A stretch of DNA of 64,000 bases from Phytoactinopolyspora halotolerans (GTDB lineage: Bacteria > Actinomycetota > Actinomycetes > Jiangellales > Jiangellaceae): the NCBI RefSeq assembly GCF_010550675.1, contig NZ_JAAGOA010000032.1, positions 1 to 64,000 of the forward strand, given 5' to 3'. Below the pieces are notes generated by a model. It was not told the DNA's origin. It saw only the letters and a list, made by a program, of their open reading frames with translations, and did no database searches. Both the position numbers and the translations under genes were made by a program. Shown one piece after another: positions 17,446 to 26,598 of the stretch; the stretch's first letter is position 1; each line of letters starts with the position of its first letter.

Positions 17446-18396
17446 ATGACCGATCTCGTCAGCGATCCGACCACGTCGGCCGATGCCGGCCGATCGAACC
17501 GTCCGCCACGGTGGCCACTGCCGAACCGGTTCCGGCCCGGCCGAGCGTCCACTCCGCCGCGATCGCGTCCCGGTGCCGGGCGAATCCGGTTCGCCTCAGC
17601 CGTCGTCGCCGTATACGTCCTCGCCGCCGTCTTCGGGCCGCGGCTGGTGCAATACGACCCAGTCGCCACCAGCACGACGGATCGTCTGCTCCCGCCGGGA
17701 TCGCGGCTCAGCGACGGCTCATTGGCCGTCTTCGGGACCGACGACGTCGGGCGTGACCTGCTGGCGCAGATCATGCAAGGCGCACGCATCTCGATCGCCG
17801 TCGGGGTGGCGACGTTGGTGTTGGCCGGGCTCATCGGGATCACCATCGGGGTGCTCCCTGGATACTTCGGCGGGTGGCTCGACGGTGCGCTGATGCGGCT
17901 GGCCGATATCCAGCTCACCTTCCCGTCGATCTTGCTCGCGATCTTCATCGCCGCGCTCCTCGGGCCGAGCGTCGTCAACGTCGTCATCGTGCTGGCGATC
18001 TCGAACTGGGTGACCTTCGCCCGGGTGACCCGCGCCCAAGTCCTGACCACCAAGGGCCGCGACTTCGTCGACGCGACGCGCACGCTGGGCGCACGGACGT
18101 GGCACCTGCTCCGTCGCTGTATCCTGCCCGCGTGCACGGCGCCGATCCTGGTGGTCGCCACGGTGGAGATCGGGAGCGTGATCCTGGCCGAGGCGTCGCT
18201 GAGCTTCCTCGGACTGGGCACCCCGACCAGCACGCCGAGCTGGGGCATCACCATCTCCAACGGCCGGAACTACCTCTCCGACGCGTGGTGGATCTCCACC
18301 ATCCCCGGCATAGCGCTGGCCGTGCTCGTGGTCTCGTTCGGGATCCTCGGCGACGCACTGCGCGACCGGTTCGATCCGAAGCTGAAGAACCTCTGA
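17446..18396 (+). CDS. ABC transporter permease, DppC type
   Basis: 316 residues. An Arg/Pro-rich cytoplasmic N-tail of about 45 residues is followed by the first helix (FASAVVAVYVLAAVFGPRLV). The family motif FGTDDVGRDLLAQIM comes before the membrane core, and the EAA-type loop is TRTLGARTWHLLRRCILPAC. The motif ASLSFLGLGTPTSTPSWG is characteristic of DppC. It starts three bases after the DppB-like stop, so the two are coupled. Confidence 0.93.
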   Translation: MTDLVSDPTTSADAGRSNRPPRWPLPNRFRPGRASTPPRSRPGAGRIRFASAVVAVYVLAAVFGPRLVQYDPVATSTTDRLLPPGSRLSDGSLAVFGTDDVGRDLLAQIMQGARISIAVGVATLVLAGLIGITIGVLPGYFGGWLDGALMRLADIQLTFPSILLAIFIAALLGPSVVNVVIVLAISNWVTFARVTRAQVLTTKGRDFVDATRTLGARTWHLLRRCILPACTAPILVVATVEIGSVILAEASLSFLGLGTPTSTPSWGITISNGRNYLSDAWWISTIPGIALAVLVVSFGILGDALRDRFDPKLKNL

Positions 18397-18423
18397 CACG
18401 TCAGGCCGAGGAGGCTGCCACAG

Positions 18424-19494
18424 ATGACCGGGCCAACGCCGCACACTCAGGCACACGAGCGGTCTGCCGGCGCACCGCTACGGGCTGCCGGCGCACCGCT
18501 CTTGAGCGTGCACGACCTGCGGGTCGAGTTCGGCACCCGGGCCGGCATCATCCGCGCCGTCGACGGCGTCTCATTCGACGTCCGCCCGGGCGAGACACTT
18601 GCGATCCTCGGCGAGTCCGGCAGCGGGAAGAGCGTCACGTCGCAGGCGATCATGGGGATCGTGCCGAAACCCGCCGGCCGGGTGACCGGTGGCCAGATCC
18701 GCTACCGCGGCGCCGACCTGCTCTCGCGCCCGCCGGGCGAGGTCCGCAAGCTCCGCGGCACCGAGATCAGCATGGTCTTCCAGGATCCGCTGAGCTCGCT
18801 GAATCCGGTCTTCCGGATCGGCTACCAGATCGGTGAGATGTTCCGGCGGCACCGCGGCTACTCCCGCAGGGACGCGCGCGACGCCGCGGTCGAGCTGATG
18901 GAGCGGGTCGGCATCCCGGCGGCGCGCGAGCGGGTGGACGACTTCCCGCACCAATTCTCCGGCGGGATGCGGCAGCGGATCATGATCGCGATCGCGCTGG
19001 CGCTCGATCCGGCGCTCCTGATCGCCGACGAGCCGACGACGGCACTGGACGTGACCGTGCAGGCGCAGATCATGCGGCTGCTCGCCCGGCTGCAGCGCGA
19101 GGAGGGCATGTCGATGATCCTCATCACTCATGACCTCGGCGTAGTCGCCGACGTCGCCGACCGGGTGCTGATGATGTACGCGGGGCGAGTCGTCGAGACC
19201 GGCGACATCCGCGAGGTCTACGACCACTCGGCCCATCCGTACACAAACGGCCTGATGGCGTCGATCCCGGACCTGGACCATCCGTCCGACCGGCTGACAC
19301 CCATCAGCGGCTCCCCACCGAACCTGTTGGACCTGCCGAGCGGTTGCTCGTTCCGGCCGCGGTGCCCGCACGCGCGACAGTTGTGCGCCGACGACGATCC
19401 CGGCCTGTACCACGTCGGACAGCGACCGGTATCGCACCTCGCCGCCTGCCACTTTGCCGAGGAGGTGACCGCAGATGTCCGCGAGCGCATCTGA
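18424..19494 (+). CDS. ABC transporter ATPase, DppD type
   Basis: 356 residues. Walker A is GESGSGKS, the signature is [12 protein letters not shown] and Walker B is [14 protein letters not shown], with the switch His in ILITHDLGV. The C-terminal oligopeptide extension ends in a Cys pattern ([15 protein letters not shown]) that binds a metal cluster in many family members. It powers import with the partner ATPase at 19475, with which it overlaps by 20 bases. The N-terminal 25 residues contain a small repeat ([11 protein letters not shown]). Confidence 0.94.
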   Translation: MTGPTPHTQAHERSAGAPLRAAGAPLLSVHDLRVEFGTRAGIIRAVDGVSFDVRPGETLAILGESGSGKSVTSQAIMGIVPKPAGRVTGGQIRYRGADLLSRPPGEVRKLRGTEISMVFQDPLSSLNPVFRIGYQIGEMFRRHRGYSRRDARDAAVELMERVGIPAARERVDDFPHQFSGGMRQRIMIAIALALDPALLIADEPTTALDVTVQAQIMRLLARLQREEGMSMILITHDLGVVADVADRVLMMYAGRVVETGDIREVYDHSAHPYTNGLMASIPDLDHPSDRLTPISGSPPNLLDLPSGCSFRPRCPHARQLCADDDPGLYHVGQRPVSHLAACHFAEEVTADVRERI

Positions 19495-20518
19495 GCGGGA
19501 CCGCGCGGTCACGGCGAGTCCGCTGCTGTCGGTTCGTGATCTGCACACGACGTTCCCGGTGCGGTCCCGCTTGCTGCGGCGGACCGTCGCACACGTACAG
19601 GCGGTGTCCGGCGTCTCGTTCGACCTGTATCCCGGCGAGACACTCGGCCTGGTCGGCGAGTCCGGATCGGGCAAGTCGACCGTGGCGCGGACCATCCTGG
19701 GTCTGGAGAAGGCGACGGCCGGAACCGTCACGTTCGACGGGCGCGACCTCACCTCCCTTTCAGCGTCCGAGATGCGCCCGGTGCGACGAGACGTCCAGAT
19801 GATCTTTCAGGATCCCTACTCGTCACTCAACCCGCGCCGCACGGTGGAGGAGATCGTCCGCGAGGCATGGGAGATCCATCCCGGCGTCGTACCCAAGAGC
19901 CGATGGAAGGACGAGGCCAGGGAGCTCCTCGAACGGGTCGGGCTGAATCCGGACCATGCGGACCGCTACCCACACCAGTTCTCCGGCGGGCAACGGCAGC
20001 GGATCGGCATCGCTCGCGCGCTGGCGCTGCATCCGAAGCTGATCATCTGCGACGAGGCGGTCTCCGCGCTGGACGTCTCCATCCAGGCACAGGTGCTGAA
20101 CCTGCTGCAGGACCTGCAGCGCGATCTGGGCCTGACGTACCTGTTCATCGCACACGACCTGTCCGTTGTGCGGCACGTCTCGACCAGGGTGGCGGTGATG
20201 TATCTCGGAAAGATCGTCGAGATGGCCGGGCGGCGAGAGATCTTCGAGCAGCCCACGCATCCCTACACGCAGGCTCTACTGTCCGCGGTGCCCGTCCCCC
20301 GACCGTGGGACGCACCGCGACGTGCGGAGATCGTCGTCGCCGGCGACATCCCGTCGCCCGCCAACCCACCGTCGGGCTGCCGTTTCCGGACGAGGTGCTG
20401 GAAGGCGCAGCCGCGGTGCGCCGACGACGAGCCCGCCCTGCAGCCGCGCCTCGGCCTGCACCCCAGCGCCTGCCACTTCGCCGAGCCTCTGCAGACCGCC
20501 GATACCGCACCGATGTGA
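19475..20518 (+). CDS. ABC transporter ATPase, DppF type
   Basis: 347 residues. Walker [10 protein letters not shown], signature [12 protein letters not shown], Walker [14 protein letters not shown] and the switch loop LFIAHDLSV are all present. The oligopeptide C-terminal extension has [15 protein letters not shown]. The start lies inside the DppD-like gene. It ends the operon, 80 bases before a 92-bp palindromic element (20599) that could end the transcript. Walker B carries Glu-Ala where many relatives have Glu-Pro, which is normal for this subfamily. Confidence 0.94.
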   Translation: MSASASERDRAVTASPLLSVRDLHTTFPVRSRLLRRTVAHVQAVSGVSFDLYPGETLGLVGESGSGKSTVARTILGLEKATAGTVTFDGRDLTSLSASEMRPVRRDVQMIFQDPYSSLNPRRTVEEIVREAWEIHPGVVPKSRWKDEARELLERVGLNPDHADRYPHQFSGGQRQRIGIARALALHPKLIICDEAVSALDVSIQAQVLNLLQDLQRDLGLTYLFIAHDLSVVRHVSTRVAVMYLGKIVEMAGRREIFEQPTHPYTQALLSAVPVPRPWDAPRRAEIVVAGDIPSPANPPSGCRFRTRCWKAQPRCADDEPALQPRLGLHPSACHFAEPLQTADTAPM

Positions 20519-20598
20519 ACCCGGAGCACACTCACCACCCCGCGGGCGGCGAGCAGACCCGCACGCGGCGGCGCCTGTCCCGAACCCACACCCCTGCC

Positions 20599-20690
20599 CT
20601 AAATGATCATGTGAAGTGGGTCTTCTCGTGCCGTAACAGGTCTGCAGACATGGTAGAGCACGAGAAAACCCACTTCACATGATCATTTAG
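20599..20690. repeat. 92-bp palindromic element, copy A
   Basis: Starts CTAAATGATCATGTGAAG and ends with its reverse complement; the centre CTGCAG falls exactly between bases 20644 and 20645. The outer 30 bases pair almost perfectly and the inner 10 or so do not. The left inner arm is type 1 (GTGCCGTAACAGG) and the right inner arm is type 2 (CTACCATG when read inwards). It lies after the DppF-like gene and before an unknown gene, in a 295-bp gap otherwise empty of features. Three more copies occur in the window. Confidence 0.92.
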
Positions 20691-20813
20691 GTCCCGCATG
20701 GCGGTGGTGAGGCTCGTGACCGGTCCGGTCTGGTGGGTAAAGGACTAGCACGTACGCGGGTAACAGACCAGACTAGGACCAAGAGCCTGTTGAGCCTGTG
20801 GGGGTGCACCTAC

Positions 20814-21530
20814 ATGTCCGGCCTCACCGAATCGCCCGCCGTGCTTCCCGTCCTGTCGCGCGGCAAGCACCGCCGCCCACGCAAGGGCGCCTGTTTCATG
20901 GAGTTCGCCTCCTTCCTCGCCGGCGAACGCTGGAGCGACCACCCTGACTGCACGCATCCGCTGCTGGCGTCGATGGCCAGGCAGGTCAACGACGTGGTCG
21001 CCGACAGCTACCGCCCCCGGCTCGCGGAGCTGGTGCCGGCGGTGATCGGGGTGAACGGCGACGACCCGCACCTGGACGCGATCATCGCCCGCCGGGCGGC
21101 GGCCACGGCGCTCCCGGTGGCGGCGGCGTGGAGACAGCGCGTGCTCTCGGTCGCTCTGCTGTCCGCAGAGCGGGTTCTGGCCGAACTCGACGGCCGCCCG
21201 GCGGACAGCATCAGCGACATGAGCCAGCGGGCGCTCGCCCACGCGCCGGACGCGACGAAGTGGGCCCGCTCGTTCAGCGTCGGTGCGGCAACCACGCCAC
21301 GCGGGTTCCGCCGGCACGCGGGCCCCACCGCCGTGCGTTGTTCAGTCGAGGGAATCGCGCAAGCATGCGCTCCGGATACGGACCGCATGCTGCACGATCT
21401 CCTCGCTCGCACGATCGAGGACTGCCGTCAGTGGAGTCAGCTGCGCACGCCCGCCACACCGGACGCCGGCCGCTGGGAGGACGCCTGCAAGCTGACCGGC
21501 GTGTCGGCGGGCGGCGTCACCGTGAGCTGA
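20814..21530 (+). CDS. Conserved protein of unknown function
   Basis: 238 residues from the ATG at 20814; the frame opens earlier, but the conserved part starts just after (RGKHRRPRKGACFMEFASFL, then GERWSDHPDCTHPLLASMAR). This Cys- and Trp-containing N-terminal block is shared by an uncharacterised actinobacterial family; the C-terminal half varies. There is no signal peptide or membrane helix. The last 94 bases overlap the opposite-strand efflux gene ending at 21437, which is unusual. Function cannot be assigned; Cys and His residues in the block could bind metal, but that is speculation. Confidence 0.72.
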   Translation: MSGLTESPAVLPVLSRGKHRRPRKGACFMEFASFLAGERWSDHPDCTHPLLASMARQVNDVVADSYRPRLAELVPAVIGVNGDDPHLDAIIARRAAATALPVAAAWRQRVLSVALLSAERVLAELDGRPADSISDMSQRALAHAPDATKWARSFSVGAATTPRGFRRHAGPTAVRCSVEGIAQACAPDTDRMLHDLLARTIEDCRQWSQLRTPATPDAGRWEDACKLTGVSAGGVTVS

Positions 21531-23107
21531 GCGACCACACCGTCACGGGGCGTGCGGTCGGCGGGTGCGCGCCCGACGATCGGCTCTACCTGGGTAGGCA
21601 CCGGTTCGGCAGGGGTCGATGCTGAACCGGGCGCCGACGAGCTCGTGCCCGTCTTCCGGACGGCCAGCGCGACGACGGCGCCGACGACGGTGACCAGCGC
21701 GGCCACCCAGCCGGAAGCCCGGAGGCCGTCGATGGTGGCGATGCCTGCGCCGGACCCGTCGCCGTGCCCCGCGTTGGCGACGGCGATCAGAACGGCCAGC
21801 CCCATCGCGCCGCCGATCTGCTGAGCGGTCGAGGTCATCGCCGACGCGACCCCCTGTTCCTGATCGCGGACGTCGGACCCGGCCGCCGCGAACACCGCGG
21901 GATAGGCCGTCCCGGCGAACAGGCCGAACAGCGCCAGCCCTGGCAGCAGCGCCCAATAACTCCCCTGCGGTGCCATCGCCAGCACGATGGCGACGATCGA
22001 TCCGGCGATTCCCAGCAGCCCGACGAACAGCGCCCGCCGCATGCCCCACCGGCTCAGCAACCTCGGCAGCAGCAGCCACGAGCCCGCCATCGCCAGCGCG
22101 CTCTGCGGGAGGAAACCCAGGCCGGCCGTCAGCGCATCGTAGCCGAGCATGTCCTGCAGGTAGGTCGTGTACAGGTAGTGCATCCCGGTCACCGGTCCCA
22201 TCAGGACGAAGATGAGTCCGACCGCCGCCACCAGGTTCCGGTTGCGCAGCATCTTCAACGGCATGAGCGGCGCCGCGGTCCTGCTTTCGATCAGCAAGAA
22301 GACGCCGAGCATGGCCACCCCGGTCACCACGGTGACGAGCGTCGTCGGCGAGCTCCAGCCCGCCTCGGACCCGTTGACCAGTGCAAAGACCACGAGCAGC
22401 GAGCCGACCGTCGCCGCCGTCGCCCCAGGCACATCGAAGCCCCGGCGAGCACCGCCGGTTCGGGCGTCCGCGGCCAGCACTTTGGGTGCTGCCGCGGCGG
22501 CGACCGCCGTCAGCGGGATCATCACGGTGAAGACGGATGCCCAGCCGAACGCGCTGGTCAGCACGCCGCCCGCGGCGCCGCCTGCCAGTGCCCCGGTGGC
22601 GCCGGCCAGGCCCCAGACCGCGAGCGCCCGGGTACGCTCGGCACCCGCGGCGAATCGGGTGTTGACCAGCGCCAGCGTCGCCGGGAAGAGCAACGCCGCG
22701 GCTACCCCCTGGCCCGCCCGCGCGGCGATCAGGATGCTCGGGTCGGTCGCGAGCGCACCCACGACGGATGCCACACCGAACGAGACCGCGCCGGCGACGA
22801 AGACCCGGCGAGCCCCGATGCGGTCCACCAGTCTCCCGCCGAGCAGCAGAAAGCCACCGAAACCCAGGGCATACGCGCTGACCACCCATTGCAGTGACGA
22901 CGCGGTGAAGCCGAGCTGCCGGCCGATCTCCGGCAGCGCGATGTAGACGATGTTGAAGTCGACAGAGACGATGAAGTGCGCCAGCGCCAGCAGCGCCAGC
23001 GCCAGGCCGGAACGCCGGGTCCGGTCGTCCTGGCGAGACGGCGTGTTCCGCCGACCTAACCCGATGTCCGATGCCTGCGCGCCGTCCTCGTTCGTGGAGG
23101 AGGTCAT
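21437..23107 (-). CDS. MFS efflux transporter, DHA2 (14-helix) type
   Basis: 556 residues from ATG 23107, which has GGAG eight bases upstream; the open frame reaches 23176, but that stretch has no good leader. An Arg-rich N-terminus precedes about 14 helices. Motifs include LGGRLVDRIGARRVF (motif A) and, further on, the antiporter-type AAGQGVAAALLFPATLALV region. The C-tail of about 60 residues is cytoplasmic and Pro/Thr-rich. It is divergent from an HxlR regulator, which likely controls it. Probable drug or metabolite export; substrate unknown. Confidence 0.9.
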   Translation of the reverse strand: MTSSTNEDGAQASDIGLGRRNTPSRQDDRTRRSGLALALLALAHFIVSVDFNIVYIALPEIGRQLGFTASSLQWVVSAYALGFGGFLLLGGRLVDRIGARRVFVAGAVSFGVASVVGALATDPSILIAARAGQGVAAALLFPATLALVNTRFAAGAERTRALAVWGLAGATGALAGGAAGGVLTSAFGWASVFTVMIPLTAVAAAAAPKVLAADARTGGARRGFDVPGATAATVGSLLVVFALVNGSEAGWSSPTTLVTVVTGVAMLGVFLLIESRTAAPLMPLKMLRNRNLVAAVGLIFVLMGPVTGMHYLYTTYLQDMLGYDALTAGLGFLPQSALAMAGSWLLLPRLLSRWGMRRALFVGLLGIAGSIVAIVLAMAPQGSYWALLPGLALFGLFAGTAYPAVFAAAGSDVRDQEQGVASAMTSTAQQIGGAMGLAVLIAVANAGHGDGSGAGIATIDGLRASGWVAALVTVVGAVVALAVRKTGTSSSAPGSASTPAEPVPTQVEPIVGRAPADRTPRDGVVAQLTVTPPADTPVSLQASSQRPASGVAGVRS

Positions 23108-23196
23108 GTCTTGGTCTCCATTCATGTCCTTGGGTGATGTTTTGTTACTGAGAACATGATGTGTGACTATGAGCATCGGCGGAAGGAGGCACTTTC

Positions 23197-23604
23197 ATGT
23201 CCCAGCGGAACACCGATGTGACCGCCCAGGTCATCCAGGATCAGGCGTGCCCGATTGTCGAGGTGCTCGACCACGTGGCGGGCAAGTGGAGCATCGGCGT
23301 CATCGTCGCCGCGGCCGACGGCCCCATCCGCTTCACCGAGCTCGAGCGTGCGGTGAACGGCATCAGCCGCCGGATGCTCACGCTGACGCTACGCAAGCTC
23401 GAGCGTGACGGCCTCCTCGTGCGCACGGTCTACCCGACGGTGCCCCCCAGGGTCGAGTACTCGTTGACCGACATGGCCCGAGAGCTGCACGCTTCGCTCC
23501 TGACGCTCACGTCGTGGGCCGAACGTCATCGTGCCGACATCATCGCCGCCCGCGCCGAGTACGACGAGCGCGAGGACGCCGAGCTGTCCACCGCCACCGC
23601 ATGA
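23197..23604 (+). CDS. HxlR-family transcriptional regulator
   Basis: 135 residues with the HxlR winged helix: the CPI Cys near residue 14, LDHVAGKWSIGVIVAA, RFTELERAVNGISRRMLTLT and the wing VPPRVEYSLTDMAREL. The Cys residue in this position is redox or electrophile responsive in studied relatives such as HypR and QorR. It is divergent from the DHA2 pump, 89 bases between starts, so it is the likely local regulator. ATG start with AAGGAGG upstream. Confidence 0.92.
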   Translation: MSQRNTDVTAQVIQDQACPIVEVLDHVAGKWSIGVIVAAADGPIRFTELERAVNGISRRMLTLTLRKLERDGLLVRTVYPTVPPRVEYSLTDMARELHASLLTLTSWAERHRADIIAARAEYDEREDAELSTATA

Positions 23605-23627
23605 GCGCCGCCACCGCATGAGCGCCG

Positions 23628-23680
23628 CCCTCAGGTGAACACGACCCCTCAGGTGAACACGACCCTCAGGTGAGCATGGC
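23628..23680 (+). repeat. 18-bp tandem repeats after hxlR-like gene
   Basis: CCCTCAGGTGAACACGAC occurs at 23628-23645 and 23646-23663, followed by a degraded third copy to about 23680. Just before it, the stretch ending the HxlR gene (GCCGCCACCGCATGAGC) is also duplicated, so the stop region is repeated. Both look like slippage products between converging genes. Confidence 0.8.
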
Positions 23681-23723
23681 CTTCAGATGAGCAACGCCGC
23701 CCGCAAGCGCCGCGGCCCGTGCC

Positions 23724-24341
23724 CTACTCGTCGAGATATCGCTGGATAACGGGCGCCACCAGGGAGATCAGCTCACCTACGGGAGCCGACGCCATCGGCT
23801 CGATCTTGACGAGATAACGAGCCACGCTGATCCCGAACAGATGCGAGATCGCCGCCTCCACCCGCAACTCCGAGTTCGGACCACGCAGCGCCGGCGCAAC
23901 GCGGGACAACATGACCACGTCCGCGAATTGGCGAAACAGCTCCGCCGCGCTCTGCTGCGTCATGGCCGATCGGACCATCGCCAGGATCGACTCTCGCTTC
24001 GCCGGGTCTTCCCAGACCCCGAAGTAGAGCGCCGCCATCCGCCGGGCCCGTTCAGACGGCGCCGCCGCCGCGATCGCCGAGGCGATTCCCTCCGGATCGA
24101 ACGGCGGCTCGATCGACGCGACCAGCAGCCGCTCCTTGGCACCGAAATAGTGATACATGAGCGCGGGATCCACTCCGGCACGGCTCGCGATCCTCCGCAT
24201 CGACGTGCCCTCGTAACCGTGTTCCGCGAACTCGAGTCGCGCCGCGGCGATGATCTGGTTACGAGTGTCCGGACGCCCGGGGCGGCGTCCCGGGCGGCGT
24301 CCACCGACGGCTCCCTCCATGGCCTTTGTTCGCCGTGACAT
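23724..24341 (-). CDS. TetR-family transcriptional regulator
   Basis: 205 residues from ATG 24341; GTG 24350 and ATG 24320 are alternatives and no leader decides among them. The N-tail is Arg/Gly-rich (GGRRPGRRPGRPDTRN), followed by the DNA-binding domain with IASRAGVDPALMYHYFGAKERLL. The C-terminal domain is helical and resembles TetR_C of the group often called PsrA/YcdC-like. The tail ends VIQRYLDE, like the TetR at 24642 (LQRYLDE), and the two are paralogues. No operator is evident upstream. Target unknown. Confidence 0.88.
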   Translation of the reverse strand: MSRRTKAMEGAVGGRRPGRRPGRPDTRNQIIAAARLEFAEHGYEGTSMRRIASRAGVDPALMYHYFGAKERLLVASIEPPFDPEGIASAIAAAAPSERARRMAALYFGVWEDPAKRESILAMVRSAMTQQSAAELFRQFADVVMLSRVAPALRGPNSELRVEAAISHLFGISVARYLVKIEPMASAPVGELISLVAPVIQRYLDE

Positions 24342-24641
24342 CAACCGCACACCGCCGGCGGCACAGCAGGGACCTGCCCGTCGAGGGCGATGGCGACGGC
24401 GCCCCCGACGACTCGACGCACCGATGAACCCGCGACGAACTGCTGCGATCGGCAGACGTCCGCCCGGGGCTCAGCGCCGACGCAGGCGCGGACACTCCCG
24501 AGCCGGGGCGGACGTCTCGCATCGATGCGGCCGGCGCCAGTCGCGCCGTCGCGCACGTGACTTAGGTCCGTTCCGTCCACGACGCCTCGCTGCGGTCAAT
24601 AAAACGAATCCTCATTTTCCAACTAGCGTACCACCAGCCGA

Positions 24642-25196
24642 TCACGGCTCCGGCTCGTCCAGATAGCGCTGGAGCGTCGGACCGAGCCAGGCGACCACAT
24701 CTTCCCGGCTCATCTCGACTACCGGCGGGAACCGCAGAATGTACCTGCACAGCGCGAACCCGAGAATCTGACTCGCGGCCAGACCCGCACGCCGGCCCGC
24801 CTCCTCCGGCGAGACCCAGAACTCCGTCATGACGGGCAGAAGCTGTCCGGCGAAGATGGCACGCATGCGCTCGGCGGCATCGTCGTTGGTCACACCGGAG
24901 CGCAGCAACACCATCAATGCCTCGTCATCCTCCCACCGATCGAGGAAGTGCCGGACCAGAGCGCCACCCACCTGCTCTCGCGGCAGCTCGACGAGGCGCG
25001 GCACTTTGAGGTCGAAATCCGAGGCGGCCGCGAAAAGCTGCTCCTTGCTGCCGAAGTACCGCATCACCATCGACGGATCGATCCCGGCGTCGTTGGCGAT
25101 GGACCGGATGGTGCCGCGCTCATAGCCGTCCTTCGCGAAGCGCTCACGTGCCGCGGCCAGGATGATCGCTTTGGTCTCAGTTGACGTTCTGCGCAT
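24642..25196 (-). CDS. TetR-family transcriptional regulator
   Basis: 184 residues. The helix-turn-helix is RSIANDAGIDPSMVMRYFGSKEQLF and the C-terminal domain is helical (VRHFLDRWEDDEALMVLLRSGVTND). The ATG at 25196 lies two codons inside a GTG at 25202. No leader is visible for either, and the promoter is crowded by operator sites at 25211-25239, so translation may start close to the transcript end. It is divergent from the FAD protein remnant at 25308, and the CAACA/TGTTG operators between them are almost certainly its sites. The ligand is unknown. Confidence 0.9.
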   Translation of the reverse strand: MRRTSTETKAIILAAARERFAKDGYERGTIRSIANDAGIDPSMVMRYFGSKEQLFAAASDFDLKVPRLVELPREQVGGALVRHFLDRWEDDEALMVLLRSGVTNDDAAERMRAIFAGQLLPVMTEFWVSPEEAGRRAGLAASQILGFALCRYILRFPPVVEMSREDVVAWLGPTLQRYLDEPEP

Positions 25197-25210
25197 GCGC
25201 ACAGGCTATA

Positions 25211-25295
25211 CCAACAACCGTTGGCCAACAAGTGTTGACATCGCGCCGGGCGACTCCTATATTTGTGCCAACAGTTGTTGACCAACAGTTGTTGG
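25211..25295. promoter_or_regulatory. Two clustered TetR-type operators (CAACA-nn-TGTTG)
   Basis: Site 1 (25211-25239) has CCAACAACCGTTGG joined to CAACAAGTGTTG. Site 2 (25268-25295) has CCAACAGTTGTTG twice, at 25268 and 25282, a 14-base period. Each box is an inverted repeat of CAACA and TGTTG around two bases. Site 2 ends one base before the AAGGAGGA of the rightward gene and site 1 ends 14 bases before the TetR start, so both divergent transcripts would be covered. Confidence 0.88.
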
Positions 25296-25307
25296 CAAGG
25301 AGGAATC

Positions 25308-25682
25308 ATGCTCCCCACCACTACGGACGTCCTCGTCATAGGCGCTGGCCCCACGGGCTTGACATTGGCGCTCTGGCTGGCCGGAAGCGGCCACAGCGTG
25401 ACCGTTGTCGACGACCAAGCCGCCGGAGACAACACGTCGCGGGCCGCGGTCGTCCACGCGCACACGCTGGAAACCCTGGACCCCTCCGGCGTCTCCGATT
25501 ACACCGCCTCGCGGCGACCGGTCGCCGTCCACGTGGTCAACCTCGCCGACCGGCTCACCCGGCTCGCCACCACCGGCCACGCACTGCGACCGCTGCGCAA
25601 CGGCATCCTCCGGCTGCTCGGCCGGATCCCGGCATTCCGCCGGCGACTCGCGATGCAGCTGTCCGGGCTCGTCTACCGCTGA
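25308..25682 (+). pseudogene. FAD-dependent monooxygenase, internally deleted but in frame
   Basis: 124 residues with strong AAGGAGGA before the ATG. The first 60 or so residues are the N-terminus of an aromatic-hydroxylase-type flavoprotein: dinucleotide motif VLVIGAGPTGLTLALWLAG, then RAAVVHAHTLETLDPSGVSD. From about residue 68 it matches the C-terminal part of the same kind of protein (DRLTRLATTGHALRPLRN, then LLGRIPAFRRRLAMQLSGLV). The middle, roughly 250 residues with the substrate domain and the second FAD motif, is absent. Full-length relatives are near 400 residues. I infer one in-frame deletion. A hydroxylase activity is unlikely. Confidence 0.75.
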
Positions 25683-25715
25683 TCGACACCGTCCACACCA
25701 CACGATTGGAGCGTC

Positions 25716-26468
25716 ATGCGCATCGTCAACAAGCACCTCAATCCGGCTCCGGCCAGCCTGCGCGAGCCGAGTAGCACCGGATACCTCCTGCTCGCCGCCG
25801 AGGTCGACCGCCGGCCGATGTTCCTTCCGCCCAAAGCTGCCAAGCGCAGGCTCATCGGTGAAGCGAAACAGCTGGCGCACGAACTGATGGCGGACGACGC
25901 GGTCGTGCGCGCCACGGTGTTCCGTGGCTTCGCCAACCTGGTCTTCGGCCAGAACCACGGCTTACTGCGGCGGGCCACGACGTCGGGCCGGCTGCAACGC
26001 GCCCGCTACGACGTCGTCGTACTCATCGAGACGACGGATCCCGCCGCCGCTCGCTCCCTCCGGCATAACACCGTCTACCAGCGGCTGGCCGCCCGGATTC
26101 AGCACAGCGCCCGCCGCACGTACGAGGTGGCCGCCGAGAACCCACGCAACATGGGCGACGTGGATGCCACCCGGCAGGGCGTGTTCTTGTTCAACTTCTT
26201 CTACGCCGACGACGAGCGCGAGTTGATTCCCGTATGGGAATACACGGCGGGCTGGTGGAACGTGAAGACCCAGTTGGACAACTCGCGGGTGCTGCGACCC
26301 ATCGAGGATGAACGGCGCGACTACGGCATCATCAACCACTGCCGCTGGGACAGCCTGCGCGTGGTCGCACCGAACATGATCTTCCGGCCGTCGTTCCGCC
26401 GCTTCGTGCTGGCCAACTTCGCGGCGAACGGCATCTCCGCGCAGCCGATCCTCTACCGGCGTGCATGA
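25716..26468 (+). CDS. Conserved protein of unknown function
   Basis: 250 residues, ATG start 33 bases after the FAD remnant, so probably in the same TetR-controlled transcript. No signal peptide, membrane helix or known domain is visible. Conserved-looking stretches are VFLFNFFYADDERELIPVWEYTAGWW and WDSLRVVAPNMIFRPSFRRFVLANF, rich in aromatic residues; the fold may be a ferredoxin-like barrel, but I cannot confirm it. Its link to a TetR/flavoprotein unit suggests a role with small aromatic or hydrophobic compounds. Codon use resembles its neighbours. Confidence 0.72.
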   Translation: MRIVNKHLNPAPASLREPSSTGYLLLAAEVDRRPMFLPPKAAKRRLIGEAKQLAHELMADDAVVRATVFRGFANLVFGQNHGLLRRATTSGRLQRARYDVVVLIETTDPAAARSLRHNTVYQRLAARIQHSARRTYEVAAENPRNMGDVDATRQGVFLFNFFYADDERELIPVWEYTAGWWNVKTQLDNSRVLRPIEDERRDYGIINHCRWDSLRVVAPNMIFRPSFRRFVLANFAANGISAQPILYRRA

Positions 26469-26598
26469 GCGCTACGCACTCGCGCCGGCTCCTTCAGACG
26501 CGGATCAGCTCAGCAGGAGCCGTCGGCGGCGACGAGGAGGTGATCACGTCAGCACCGAGGAGCAGGCGATCATCAGCGAGGATCAGAGGATCAGGCAA

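Noticed and set aside
23108-23196. Operator in the HxlR/MFS divergent gap
   Set aside because: GTTAC...GTGAC half-sites are visible but do not form a convincing inverted repeat; not listed as a feature.
24351-24641. Small gene between the two TetR genes
   Set aside because: Open frames here lack leaders and have Arg-rich shadow composition; no promoter or repeat stands out.
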